Notes under the pieces: generated by a model
What the model was told of the DNA's origin: nothing
Database searches by the model: none
What the model saw: the letters and a program-made list of their open reading frames with translations, nothing else
Shown here: one piece after another, positions 7,632-15,211 of the stretch
Position numbering within the stretch: the stretch's first letter is position 1
Layout: every line of letters starts with the position of its first letter
Translations under genes and position numbers: made by a program
Source: Pseudomonas abietaniphila
Lineage (GTDB): Bacteria > Pseudomonadota > Gammaproteobacteria > Pseudomonadales > Pseudomonadaceae
DNA: 64,000 nucleotides
Assembly: GCF_900100795.1 (NCBI RefSeq)
Contig: NZ_FNCO01000008.1
Coordinates: forward strand, 124,001 to 188,000
Direction: 5' to 3'

Positions 7632-8963
7632 TTGAAGACTGCCCAGCCTGAATCGATCATCGGGAAGACTCCCGTCGATCGCTTGACCGTAAATCGTTAC
7701 ACCCATGGCATCATCGGCCCGAGTCAGCCGATGCTGGGCCCGCTGTCCGACGGTGGCACCCTTATCACCGGTACCCCGCCGGGATGCTGGGGACCGATGA
7801 TCACACCTGCGTTTCAGGGTGGCCATGAGGTCACAGAACCCGTTGCGATTGTCGGTGCTGAAGTCGGTGATGCCGTGGCACTGAAGATTACCCGGATGCG
7901 CGTGACGTCCATTGCGACATCATCGGGGGTCATGAGCTTTGTCGAGGGACGCTATCACGGTGATCCTTTTGTCTCTAAATTCTGTTCCGACTGCGGCACC
8001 GAACACCCGGCGAGTCATGTCGAAGGCGTGGGTGAAGACGCCATCCGCTGCGACAACTGCGGCGCCGAGGTCAACGCGTTTCGCTTCAGCAATGGTTACG
8101 TGATCGTGCTGGATCCGGAAAACCAGGTCAGCCTGACGGTCAGTCAGGAGATCGCCAACCGCCTGGCGGGCAATGCATCTCAAATGTCGGCCTTGCCCGA
8201 ACTCGCCGAACAGCATTCGATCCTGTCGCTGGCTCGCGCCGACATGCCAGGCGTTGCCGCGCACATGCGTCCGTTTCTCGGCAACATTGGTACCACGCCA
8301 GCGCGCGATTTGCCGGACTCCCACAACTGCGCCGATTTCGGTCAGTACCTGATCGACGCACCGCATCGTTTCGGCATGACCCGTGAAGAACTGCATGCAG
8401 CGAAGACCGATGGCCATATGGACACCAACTCGGTGCGTGAGGGCTGCATCCTGATCTGCCCGGTCAAGGTGCCAGGCGCCGGGGTATACATGGGTGACAT
8501 GCATGCCCAGCAAGGCAACGGTGAAATCGCCGGGCACGCCACCGATGTCTCGGGCGAAACGGAACTGACCGTCGAGGTGATCAAGAACCTCACCATCGAA
8601 GGGCCGATCCTGCTGCAGAATTTCGATGACCTGCCACCGATGGCCAGACCCATGTCCCCCGAACAGCGGCGCAAGGTGCAGGCGTTAGGCGCACGCTGGG
8701 GGCAGACCGAGATCGAAGAAAACGGTCCGATCACTTTTCTGGGGAGCGGTGAAAACCTTAACGTCGCCACTGAAAACGGGCTGAGTCGTGCTGCGGCTGT
8801 GACCGGTCTTTCATACGACGAAGTGCGCAACCGCGCGACCATTGCGGGGTCCATTGAGATCAGTCGCTTGCCTGGGACTGTACGCGTCACGTTTCTGTGC
8901 CCGATGCCAATTCTGGATCGTATGGGCATCGGTCATCTGGTGCGCGAGAAATATCATCTCTGA
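7632..8963 (+). CDS. Acetamidase/formamidase-family protein with zinc-ribbon insertion
   Basis: The 443-residue protein belongs to the FmdA/AmdA acetamidase-formamidase family, which hydrolyses short amides to acid and ammonia. Family features include the GPITVxG-like N-terminal half, DSHNCADFG and GxYMGDMHAQQGNGE near residue 300. A zinc-ribbon-like insertion, CSDCGTEH...CDNCGAE, occupies about residues 117-143 and is not part of the simplest family members. The start is TTG 7632, chosen because GGAGG lies eight bases upstream. A longer frame from 7557 would run through the preceding terminator. It is separated from bufA2 by that terminator and from bufB by 435 bases, so a role in the bufferin system is unproven. 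Confidence 0.85.
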   Translation: MKTAQPESIIGKTPVDRLTVNRYTHGIIGPSQPMLGPLSDGGTLITGTPPGCWGPMITPAFQGGHEVTEPVAIVGAEVGDAVALKITRMRVTSIATSSGVMSFVEGRYHGDPFVSKFCSDCGTEHPASHVEGVGEDAIRCDNCGAEVNAFRFSNGYVIVLDPENQVSLTVSQEIANRLAGNASQMSALPELAEQHSILSLARADMPGVAAHMRPFLGNIGTTPARDLPDSHNCADFGQYLIDAPHRFGMTREELHAAKTDGHMDTNSVREGCILICPVKVPGAGVYMGDMHAQQGNGEIAGHATDVSGETELTVEVIKNLTIEGPILLQNFDDLPPMARPMSPEQRRKVQALGARWGQTEIEENGPITFLGSGENLNVATENGLSRAAAVTGLSYDEVRNRATIAGSIEISRLPGTVRVTFLCPMPILDRMGIGHLVREKYHL

Positions 8964-9134
8964 TCGTCGTGTTCAAACCCTGTGGGGTTGAGTTTGCTGA
9001 TGTACGTTTTTGGCCAGACCGACCCCTTCCTTTCGGCGGTCACACTGCATTCGTCAGCCAGCTCAACGCCCACGGCCTTCGGTAAGACTCAAATACTCTA
9101 TGTCGACATGCATGCCGACTTCTCCCCGGAGGGG

Positions 9135-9157
9135 GTGGGAGCCCGGCTTGCCAGCGA
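9135..9157 (+). repeat. Single REP-like unit
   Basis: GTGGGAGCCCGGCTTGCCAGCGA matches the Pseudomonas REP theme seen elsewhere in the window. It lies in the 435-base gap between the acetamidase and bufB. The first part of that gap (8964-9134) holds nothing else recognisable apart from a weak hairpin just after the acetamidase stop. Confidence 0.6.
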
Positions 9158-9221
9158 TTTAGCGCGGAGCGACCGCAAAACGGGCCCGTTGGTTTTATGA
9201 GCTGGCGCATTCGCCCCGAAT

Positions 9222-9329
9222 TTGTACCGCACTGTGTACGGACTGTCGCTGGATACACGGGCTTGATTTTGCGGGCCTCGCGGGACACAGAGGGGATACA
9301 GCGGGACGTTTAAATCTGTACACCGAAAG
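9222..9329 (+). promoter_or_regulatory. Candidate bufferin promoter/operator block B
   Basis: This is the second copy of the block described at 5455-5562. The same six words occur at the same offsets, including the 11-bp-spaced pair GACACAG/GATACAG and the TTAAATCT then CACCGAAAG end. It lies 70 bases before the BufB start. Conserved spacing with drifting spacer sequence points to a functional operator rather than a recent duplication. It implies that the two units respond to the same regulator. Confidence 0.6.
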
Positions 9330-9398
9330 TCGCTATACAGAGCCCGGTTGAGTGGCTCGTTAAGGCGTCGTAGCAATCCTTTCTGCGGGGTACGCATC

Positions 9399-10241
9399 AT
9401 GTCAGCTTTCTTTTCAGGATACGGGCTGGGCCTGCGTCGCGAGCACTACCGTGACTTCCTGGAGACTCAGGTTCCGGTAGATTTCGTCGAGGTCATCTCG
9501 GAAAACTTCATGGTCGAGGGCGGACAGCCGCGCAACATTCTGCGTCAAATGCGTGAGCGTCATCCGGTGGTGTTGCACGGTGTGTCCATGTCGATCGGCT
9601 CGGCGGACGGCCTTAACCCTGATTACCTCAAGCGCCTGAAAAGCCTGGTCGACGAAATCGAACCGTTGTTCGTTTCCGATCATCTGAGCTGGTCGCGCAT
9701 CGGCGGCTTCAATTCCCACGACCTGCTGCCAGTGCCGTACACACAGGAGGCGCTGGAGCGGGTGTGCGCCAATATTCATCACGCTCAAGACGTGTTGGGT
9801 CGGACCATGCTGTTCGAGAACCCCTCCAGCTACCTGAGCTTTCCGGACGCCGCCATGACCGAGTGGGAATTCATCGCCGAGATGTCCCGTCGTACCGGTT
9901 GCGAATTGCTGCTCGACGTCAATAACGTCTACGTCAGCGCCAGCAATCATGGCTTCGACCCGTTGGCGTTTCTCGATGGTATTCCGGCTGAGCGCGTGCG
10001 TCAGATCCACCTCGCGGGACACAGTCAGGGGCCCGATCTGTTGATCGACACCCACGACAGCCCGGTGTGTACCGACGTCTGGGACCTTTACGCCAAAGCC
10101 ATTTCGTTGCTCGGTCCGGTCGCCACCATGATCGAACGCGACGACGATATTCCGCCCCTCGGCGAACTGCTGCAGGAGTTGTCCATCGCCCGTGCGTTGG
10201 GCGCTGCCGAAACGACACGCCGCGCAGGAGAAGCCGCATGA
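9399..10241 (+). CDS. bufB: BufB, multinuclear non-haem iron oxidase (DUF692/MNIO)
   Basis: The 280-residue TIM-barrel protein of the DUF692 family has GYGLGLRREHY at the N-terminus and the motifs VEVISENFM, VLHGVSMSIG, VSDHLSW, LFENPSSYL, LLLDVNNVYV, IHLAGHSQG, DTHDSPV and MIERDDDIP. These supply the His/Asp/Glu ligands typical of the multi-iron centre. The family oxidatively remodels cysteines of bufferin precursors. ATG 9399 has GGGG upstream; an in-frame extension from 9348 is less likely. The stop overlaps the next start (ATGA). It is the first gene of the maturation unit, which contains no precursor of its own. Its substrates are presumably the precursors at 5638 and 7259. Confidence 0.93.
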   Translation: MSAFFSGYGLGLRREHYRDFLETQVPVDFVEVISENFMVEGGQPRNILRQMRERHPVVLHGVSMSIGSADGLNPDYLKRLKSLVDEIEPLFVSDHLSWSRIGGFNSHDLLPVPYTQEALERVCANIHHAQDVLGRTMLFENPSSYLSFPDAAMTEWEFIAEMSRRTGCELLLDVNNVYVSASNHGFDPLAFLDGIPAERVRQIHLAGHSQGPDLLIDTHDSPVCTDVWDLYAKAISLLGPVATMIERDDDIPPLGELLQELSIARALGAAETTRRAGEAA

Positions 10242-10996
10242 CCCTCGCCGAGATGCAGCGTGATTTTCAGTCATGGCTGGTCGATGCATCCGAAGACGCG
10301 GCCGACCGTTTGAGTGTTCACGCCGCCGCAGGCCTTGCGGTGTATCAGAATAATTACCGGGCACAGTTGGTGAGTTGCCTGGAACATGCCTTCCCGCAAT
10401 TGCGCACCTGGCTGGGCGAGGAAGCATTCCGTCATACGGCCATCGACCATATCGACCACTGTCCACCTTACGCGTGGACGCTGGATGCCTACGCCGAGCA
10501 TTTCGGCGAGACCCTGCGTCGACGTTTTCCCGAAAACCCTGACATTCACGAGCTCGCCTGGATCGAACAGGCCTTGAGTGAGGCGTTCGTGGCCAGAGAT
10601 GCCACACCGCTTTCCCCCGACGCATTGGCGACCGTCGACTGGGACCACGCCCGGTTGTGTTTCACGCCATCGTTACGGATACAAGTCATGACCACCAACG
10701 TCGAAGCGGTCTGGTCGGCGTTATGTGAGGGGCGTACGCCACCGGACAGCGAAATGCTAGCAGAGGCGGGCGGCCTTATCGTTTGGCGGCGAGGGTTTAC
10801 GTCCCGGTTGCGAGAGGTCGACGCCGTGGAGTACCTGGCACTGGTTCAGCTCCAGCAGAACGGCAGCTTTATCGACCTGTGCGAGATGCTCGTGGCTAGG
10901 CTGGGTGAGCAGGAGGGCGTGGCAAGGGCGGGTGCGTTACTCGCGAGCTGGCTTGGCAGTGAGCTGATCATTGATGTCGAAGCGGCTGAGGAATGA
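10238..10996 (+). CDS. bufC: BufC, DUF2063-family partner of BufB
   Basis: The 252-residue protein has the DUF2063 N-terminal helical domain (MTLAEMQRDFQSWL, then GLAVYQNNYRAQL and LEHAFPQLRTWLG) and a variable C-terminal half. In known bufferin and related MNIO systems this partner binds the precursor peptide and presents it to the iron oxidase. It starts inside the bufB stop and its own end overlaps the following hydrolase gene by four bases. The three genes 9399-12063 therefore form a tightly coupled operon. Confidence 0.9.
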   Translation: MTLAEMQRDFQSWLVDASEDAADRLSVHAAAGLAVYQNNYRAQLVSCLEHAFPQLRTWLGEEAFRHTAIDHIDHCPPYAWTLDAYAEHFGETLRRRFPENPDIHELAWIEQALSEAFVARDATPLSPDALATVDWDHARLCFTPSLRIQVMTTNVEAVWSALCEGRTPPDSEMLAEAGGLIVWRRGFTSRLREVDAVEYLALVQLQQNGSFIDLCEMLVARLGEQEGVARAGALLASWLGSELIIDVEAAEE

Positions 10997-12063
10997 AAAC
11001 AATGTCCACGTTCACCCTCAACCGTCGGCATTTTCTGACCTCCTCTGCGGCAGGCGTTGCAGCGTTTGCACTCAGTGATCTGACCCCTGCGATGGCAGCC
11101 TATGAGCCTGTCGAAAAAAAGGCTGCGGTGAAATCCTCCGGCACGGCCGCCGCGCTGGGGCCGATCAAGCAGGTCACCACCGATGTGCTCGACATCGGTT
11201 ACTACGAGGCGGGTCCTGAAGACGGCCGCCCTGTCGTGCTCCTGCACGGATTCCCCTACGACATTCACAGCTACGTCGAGGTGGCGCCGATCCTGGCCGC
11301 GCAGGGTATGCGGGTGATCGTTCCGCATTTGCGCGGGCATGGCAGCACGACGTTTCTGGATAAAGACACGCCACGTTCCGGTCAGCAAGCCGCGATCGGG
11401 CAGGACGTGCTGGACTTGATCACGGCGTTGCACATTCCGGAAGCGGTGTTCGCAGGGTTTGGCTGGGGTGGTCGTGCCGCGTGTGTCGCCGCAGCATTGA
11501 AGCCTTCGCGGTGTGTCGGGTTGGTCTCGGTCAACAGCTACCTGATTCAGGACATCGCCAAGGCAAGCGAACCGTTGTCGGCACAGGTTGAATGGGGTTT
11601 GTGGTACCAGCATTATTTTCAGACCGCGCGTGGCCGCGCCGGACTGCAAGCGAATCGACGCGAAATGGCGCGCCTTTTGTGGAAGAGCAATTCGCCGACC
11701 TGGCGTTTCGATGACGCGACGTTCGAGCGCTCGGCGGCGTCATTCGACAACCCGGATTACGTCGACGTGGTCATTCATTCCTATCGTCATCGCATGGGCC
11801 TGGCGCCCGGTGCGGCCGACTATGAAGAGATCGAAAAAAAGCTCGCTCAAAACCCGCCGATCAGCGCCCGGACCATTACCCTGGACGGCATGGCCGATGG
11901 CGTGATCGCTGCCACCGATGGCACCTCATCGGCAGCGCACTTCATCGGGACTCGGGAGCATCGGCAGATCCCTGACGTTGGTCACAACCTGCCGCAAGAA
12001 GCACCGCAGGCGTTTGCCGATGCTGTGGCAGCATTGGTGCGCAGCGGGAAGTGGAGGACGTGA
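10993..12063 (+). CDS. Tat-exported alpha/beta hydrolase-fold protein without nucleophile
   Basis: The 356-residue protein starts with a twin-arginine signal (NRRHFLTSSAAG, cleavage likely near AMA). An epoxide hydrolase/dehalogenase-like alpha/beta fold follows: VVLLHGFPYDIHSY, then HLRGHGST, then a nucleophile-elbow region, and a late VGHNLPQEAP with the expected histidine. Where relatives have GHDWGG or GHSxGG this protein reads GFGWGG, so the nucleophile is Gly. It may be a non-catalytic binder or use another residue. ATG 10993 overlaps bufC by four bases; the internal ATG at 11002 is an alternative. Tight coupling to bufBC suggests a role in bufferin maturation or use, which is inference. 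Confidence 0.85.
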   Translation: MKTMSTFTLNRRHFLTSSAAGVAAFALSDLTPAMAAYEPVEKKAAVKSSGTAAALGPIKQVTTDVLDIGYYEAGPEDGRPVVLLHGFPYDIHSYVEVAPILAAQGMRVIVPHLRGHGSTTFLDKDTPRSGQQAAIGQDVLDLITALHIPEAVFAGFGWGGRAACVAAALKPSRCVGLVSVNSYLIQDIAKASEPLSAQVEWGLWYQHYFQTARGRAGLQANRREMARLLWKSNSPTWRFDDATFERSAASFDNPDYVDVVIHSYRHRMGLAPGAADYEEIEKKLAQNPPISARTITLDGMADGVIAATDGTSSAAHFIGTREHRQIPDVGHNLPQEAPQAFADAVAALVRSGKWRT

Positions 12064-12094
12064 GTTAAAACGGTCTTGCTGAGAGAAGACTGAC

Positions 12095-12120
12095 GTGTGG
12101 GTGCAAGCTCGCTCCCACAC
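12095..12120. repeat. REP-like hairpin after the bufBC operon
   Basis: GTGTGGG and CCCACAC arms surround a REP-like GCAAGCTCGC core, followed by GGGGTTTT. It may act as the terminator of the bufB operon and, in reverse, of yebG. Confidence 0.6.
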
Positions 12121-12132
12121 GGGGTTTTAGCG

Positions 12133-12393
12133 TTACTCCGCCGCATCACTCAATAATTCATTCAATGCATCGGGCTGGTTCTTGAACGCGCGGGCGAAGA
12201 CGTCGCGGTTCTTCGCCATGTAGATGCCAGCCTCTTCGACCTGTGCTTCGGACAGGGACGGCACGGCTTTGCTCAATACGCTGGACAGCAGCTCGGCGAG
12301 TTCGAGCATCTTGTCATGACGGTCAGCTTCGGCTTTATCCATGAACAAACGCTCCAGATCTCGGCTGCTGCGGTATACCACTTCGACGGCCAT
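12133..12393 (-). CDS. yebG: YebG-family SOS-induced protein
   Basis: This 86-residue protein starts MAVEVVYRSSRDLERLFMDK, the hallmark N-terminus of the YebG family, and has the expected size. YebG is a DNA-damage-inducible protein of unclear biochemical role. A textbook LexA box lies 46-61 bases upstream of the start, so SOS control is well supported by the sequence itself. It is a single-gene unit. Confidence 0.92.
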   Translation of the reverse strand: MAVEVVYRSSRDLERLFMDKAEADRHDKMLELAELLSSVLSKAVPSLSEAQVEEAGIYMAKNRDVFARAFKNQPDALNELLSDAAE

Positions 12394-12438
12394 TTACCAC
12401 CTCATATGCCTTCACGATAGTTAATCTTCAAGCGGGTA

Positions 12439-12454
12439 CTGTTTATTTATACAG
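12439..12454 (-). promoter_or_regulatory. LexA (SOS) box of yebG
   Basis: CTGTTTATTTATACAG matches the CTG-N10-CAG consensus perfectly, with an AT-rich centre and extended TA/TG flanks. The site lies between yebG (minus) and psiE (plus). It is assigned to yebG from family knowledge. Confidence 0.9.
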
Positions 12455-12647
12455 TGCGCAGCATAAGGGAATCGATGCCGCTTGGGTAGTGGCAATTCAT
12501 ACGCATTTTTAGCGCCACAACGCCTTGCGACATCCGGTCACGTTCTCAAAGGTAGCCAATGGCCCCTTTAATGCTTGGCCAATTGCGCAAGCAAAAGCTT
12601 CATGCGTGCGCGGCATCATTGCTCTGAATCACTCAAGGAAGTACATC

Positions 12648-13136
12648 GTGAAAATCAACTGGGCCGAATCCCTTCGTCAGCAGGTGCACAGCTGTGCCGA
12701 GTCACTGGGCAATCTGTTCGTCGAGACCTTCCATTACCTGGCGCTGTTCGCCATCGGCGCGGTCACCGCGTGGGCCGCGGTCATGGCCTTTCTGGGGATG
12801 CTGGAAAAAGGGCACATCACGGTCGATGACATCCTGCTCTTGTTCATCTACCTGGAGTTGGGGGCGATGGTCGGGATCTATTTCAAGACCAACCACATGC
12901 CCGTGCGCTTCCTGATTTACGTGGCAATCACCGCGTTGACGCGCTTGCTCATCTCCGACGTGTCGCACCATGCGCCGCCGGATCTGGGCGTCGTGTACCT
13001 CAGTGGTGCGATTTTGCTGCTGGCGTTCGCGATTCTTGTGGTGCGTTACGCCTCCTCACAATTTCCGTCGGTGAAGGTCCCGGACCCTCATGGCAAAACG
13101 AAAGGGGCGGTGATCGACGAGAAGGGCGAGTTATAA
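12648..13136 (+). CDS. psiE: PsiE-family phosphate-starvation-inducible membrane protein
   Basis: The 162-residue protein has four predicted membrane helices (about 25-48, 57-75, 82-100 and 112-130) and the family segments TFHYLALFAIGAVTAW, LLLFIYLELGAMVGIYF and MPVRFLIYVAITALTR. It acts in the inner membrane; its mechanism is not known. GTG 12648 is chosen because AAGGAAG lies eight bases before it. An upstream in-frame extension to 12525 is not supported. No clear Pho box was recognised in the upstream 190 bases. Confidence 0.9.
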   Translation: MKINWAESLRQQVHSCAESLGNLFVETFHYLALFAIGAVTAWAAVMAFLGMLEKGHITVDDILLLFIYLELGAMVGIYFKTNHMPVRFLIYVAITALTRLLISDVSHHAPPDLGVVYLSGAILLLAFAILVVRYASSQFPSVKVPDPHGKTKGAVIDEKGEL

Positions 13137-13158
13137 ATGACGTTTTGCCGGCCTGAAT

Positions 13159-13189
13159 GAAAAATGCCCCGTCGATGCGGGGCATTTTT
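13159..13189. terminator. Bidirectional terminator between psiE and the lipoprotein gene
   Basis: AAAATGCCCCG and CGGGGCATTTT form a perfect stem, with A and T tracts on both sides. It can therefore end transcription from either convergent gene. Confidence 0.9.
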
Positions 13190-13212
13190 CTTTCTGCATG
13201 ATGATCAGGTGA

Positions 13213-13548
13213 TCAATTCACCCAAACCCCGACATGGTAATGCCAGCCGTCGCCCCGGTTTTCCCAGTACGGATGCTGGTAGCGGTACCCAGGCCGCACG
13301 GCTTCCCAGTGACCATGAACCGGGACATAGCGGTTGCCGTTCCAGCGCCAGTAGCCGCGGGACCAAATGTAGCCGGGGCGCGGCGCCGGTTCTTCTTCAA
13401 TAATGCGTTCCGGGGGCGCCTGCGGGGCGATGACTTCGACATGCTCGGCGCGCGGCGGCGGCCCGCGCCGCTCATGCACAACCCTTTCTTCCACGCAGCC
13501 GGTGGCCATCACCAGAACGCCAGCCAGCGCTAAATACCGTAGATACAT
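13213..13548 (-). CDS. Small YXWGXW-type lipoprotein
   Basis: A 111-residue protein with a lipoprotein signal peptide ending in a lipobox (VMATGC, Cys18). A proline- and charge-rich spacer follows, then aromatic repeats such as GYWRWNGNRYVPV, GHWEAVRPGYRY and GDGWHYHVG. This resembles the YXWGXW-repeat lipoproteins of Gram-negative bacteria, whose function is unknown. ATG 13548 has GGAGG seven bases upstream. It is probably outer-membrane anchored. Confidence 0.8.
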   Translation of the reverse strand: MYLRYLALAGVLVMATGCVEERVVHERRGPPPRAEHVEVIAPQAPPERIIEEEPAPRPGYIWSRGYWRWNGNRYVPVHGHWEAVRPGYRYQHPYWENRGDGWHYHVGVWVN

Positions 13549-13721
13549 TCCGCTACCTCCAACGTGTCCACATCCGGCCACCACCCTCTGCGTTGCTCGG
13601 GGCGTGTTGGCTCGATACAGATTTGTTGTAACAGGTCGTCTCTGTCTGAGGGCTGAATCGGCGGGAAGTTAAAGCGGGGAAGCGATCACCGGCATTGCGA
13701 CAGGACAGCAGGAGCGAAGGG

Positions 13722-13747
13722 GGAGGCGACGGGAAATGTTCGCCTCC
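13722..13747 (-). other. Hairpin downstream of the DUF3509 gene region
   Basis: GGAGGCGA and TCGCCTCC form an eight-base perfect stem just beyond the 3' end of the DUF3509 gene. The sequence after it is only weakly T-rich, so termination is possible but not certain. The rest of 13549-13769 shows nothing recognisable. Confidence 0.45.
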
Positions 13748-13769
13748 ATTAGAAGATTTGAGCCATCGA

Positions 13770-14099
13770 TCAGAGGCCCATCGCCTGGTTGGCACGGTTG
13801 AGCATTGCGGCATTGGCGACCGGCGGTGCCAATTGTTTTACGTCGCCATCGGTCATGGCGGCGAGGATCTTGATGGCGCTGTGACCTTGTTCGATGGCGA
13901 TGCCGAATTGGACGCTCTCGATCAAGCGACGCAGGCGCTTGGGTGAATTACGTTGTTCAGCGCTGATCAAACGTTTAGCGACCACACCTGACTCGTTGGA
14001 AAGTGTCAGCATGATGGTTCCGTCGAGGCCCTGGATACTCAGGTTAACCCGGTAGTCTGGGTGAAAAGCATCGGTGATCTGTTGAAAAGGATTGTCCAT
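13770..14099 (-). CDS. DUF3509-family protein
   Basis: A 109-residue cytoplasmic protein with no signal peptide or membrane helix. The central stretch KRLISAEQRNSPKRLRRLIE followed by a short C-terminal half resembles the Pseudomonas-restricted DUF3509 family. Function unknown. It stands alone between two longer gaps. Confidence 0.65.
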   Translation of the reverse strand: MDNPFQQITDAFHPDYRVNLSIQGLDGTIMLTLSNESGVVAKRLISAEQRNSPKRLRRLIESVQFGIAIEQGHSAIKILAAMTDGDVKQLAPPVANAAMLNRANQAMGL

Positions 14100-14454
14100 G
14101 GCCTGTTACCTGATTATCGATCTGCATGAATTGACTGAACGTTTGTCCTTTTAGTTCTCGACGCAGGATCAACGGTATAAACAAACTGCGTCTGTGTTGG
14201 CGAGTCAGCTGCCCATCGGGCCGGAAAGGGCGTGGTCTGCAGAGGTTAAAGGCTCGACGTTTTGACCCTTGCAGGGTTCGGGCCATGCGGGACGGGCGGG
14301 GCTTTTAAAGCGACCATGAATCCTTTCAGCGCGGAAAGTGTGATGCGGTTTACTCTTTATAACTAATGAGTAAGTAGTAGCGAAGTGCCGTTCTAGTTGC
14401 ACGCAGGCACCATTAGGGCGCTGTCTGCATGGTTTGTGTGCGCTTCAAATTGAA
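14100..14454. other. Gap without recognisable gene
   Basis: The gap upstream of DUF3509 presumably holds its promoter. Short frames here have no ribosome site or family resemblance. No repeat was recognised. Confidence 0.5.
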
Positions 14455-14492
14455 AATAAAAAGGGCGGGCCTGTCTCCACAGGCCCGCCCTT
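14455..14492 (-). terminator. Terminator of the HPF-like gene
   Basis: AAGGGCGGGCCTGT and ACAGGCCCGCCCTT form a 14-base perfect stem with a four-base loop. On the minus strand it is followed by TTTATTTTC. It lies 36 bases after the HPF-like stop. Confidence 0.9.
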
Positions 14493-14527
14493 GTTTATTG
14501 AATGATTGAATGTCTCAAGCCGCTGGC

Positions 14528-14947
14528 TTAACCGTGCAGGGCTTCGTCTTTTTCCAGGAATTCTTCCTGTAGCAGGGCGTCGGGGTTATCCGAGTCGTCG
14601 CCTTTAACGTTGCTGAGGGTGGTGACTCCGCCGCGTTTGCTGCGCAGTTTGCCAAACAGGTGTTCCAGCGCGTGATCGAGTTTCACGGCGGCGCCGTCCA
14701 CGGCCTGATCCAGCGAGTCGGCCTTGTGGGTCACGGAAATAGGTTGGTGTCCTTTTGGCCGGGCTTCCATCTGGCAGCGGATGTCATGCGGGCCGGGCTT
14801 ATCGCCGTTCTCATCGCGGATATGGACTTCGACGCGGGTGAGGTCTTCTTCGTAGCGTTCGAGCGTGCTTTCAACGGTGGTTCGTACCCACTCCTCCAGT
14901 CGGATGCTGCTTTCGATGTGGTTATCGCTGTTGACCTGGATTTGCAT
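14528..14947 (-). CDS. HPF/RaiA-family ribosome-associated protein
   Basis: The 139-residue protein has the HPF/RaiA beta-alpha-beta fold signature: MQIQVNSDNHIE at the start, LTRVEVHIRDENGDKPGPHD in the middle and KADSLDQAVDGAAVKLDHAL near 85-105. Such factors bind the 30S decoding region and silence or hibernate ribosomes under stress. ATG 14947 has AGGGAAG upstream. A frame extending to 14992 has no ribosome site. This is probably an accessory paralogue rather than the rpoN-linked hpf. Confidence 0.82.
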   Translation of the reverse strand: MQIQVNSDNHIESSIRLEEWVRTTVESTLERYEEDLTRVEVHIRDENGDKPGPHDIRCQMEARPKGHQPISVTHKADSLDQAVDGAAVKLDHALEHLFGKLRSKRGGVTTLSNVKGDDSDNPDALLQEEFLEKDEALHG

Positions 14948-15184
14948 AGTTCTTCCCTTACTTTGGCTTGCTCGGGAGAGTCTCGACGACACTGAAGTTT
15001 TCGTCTGCCCTCATTCACAGTGTTGGCGCCGATGAAGAAACAATTCAACCCCCAGATGCGAGAAAATATTTCCGGTGCGCAATCTTCACGTTGAAGGACG
15101 CGGGGCACCTGTGATGCGAAGAACCACCTAAAGGCGGGATTAGCCCGCAACGACGGGGGTTTCCCGTCAGATTCTTTTGCGCAT

Positions 15185-15203
15185 GAGAATATTTATCATT
15201 AAT
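15185..15203 (+). promoter_or_regulatory. Fur box upstream of the FecI-like sigma gene
   Basis: GAGAATATTTATCATTAAT matches 13 of 19 positions of the Fur consensus, including the ATCATTA core. It lies 9 bases before the sigma factor start. Iron repression of the whole iron-uptake unit is inferred. Confidence 0.75.
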
Positions 15204-15211
15204 ATCGCGCC

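Noticed and set aside
13549..13769. Possible small gene between the lipoprotein and DUF3509 genes
   Set aside because: The short frames there lack ribosome sites and overlap a hairpin; nothing is supported.
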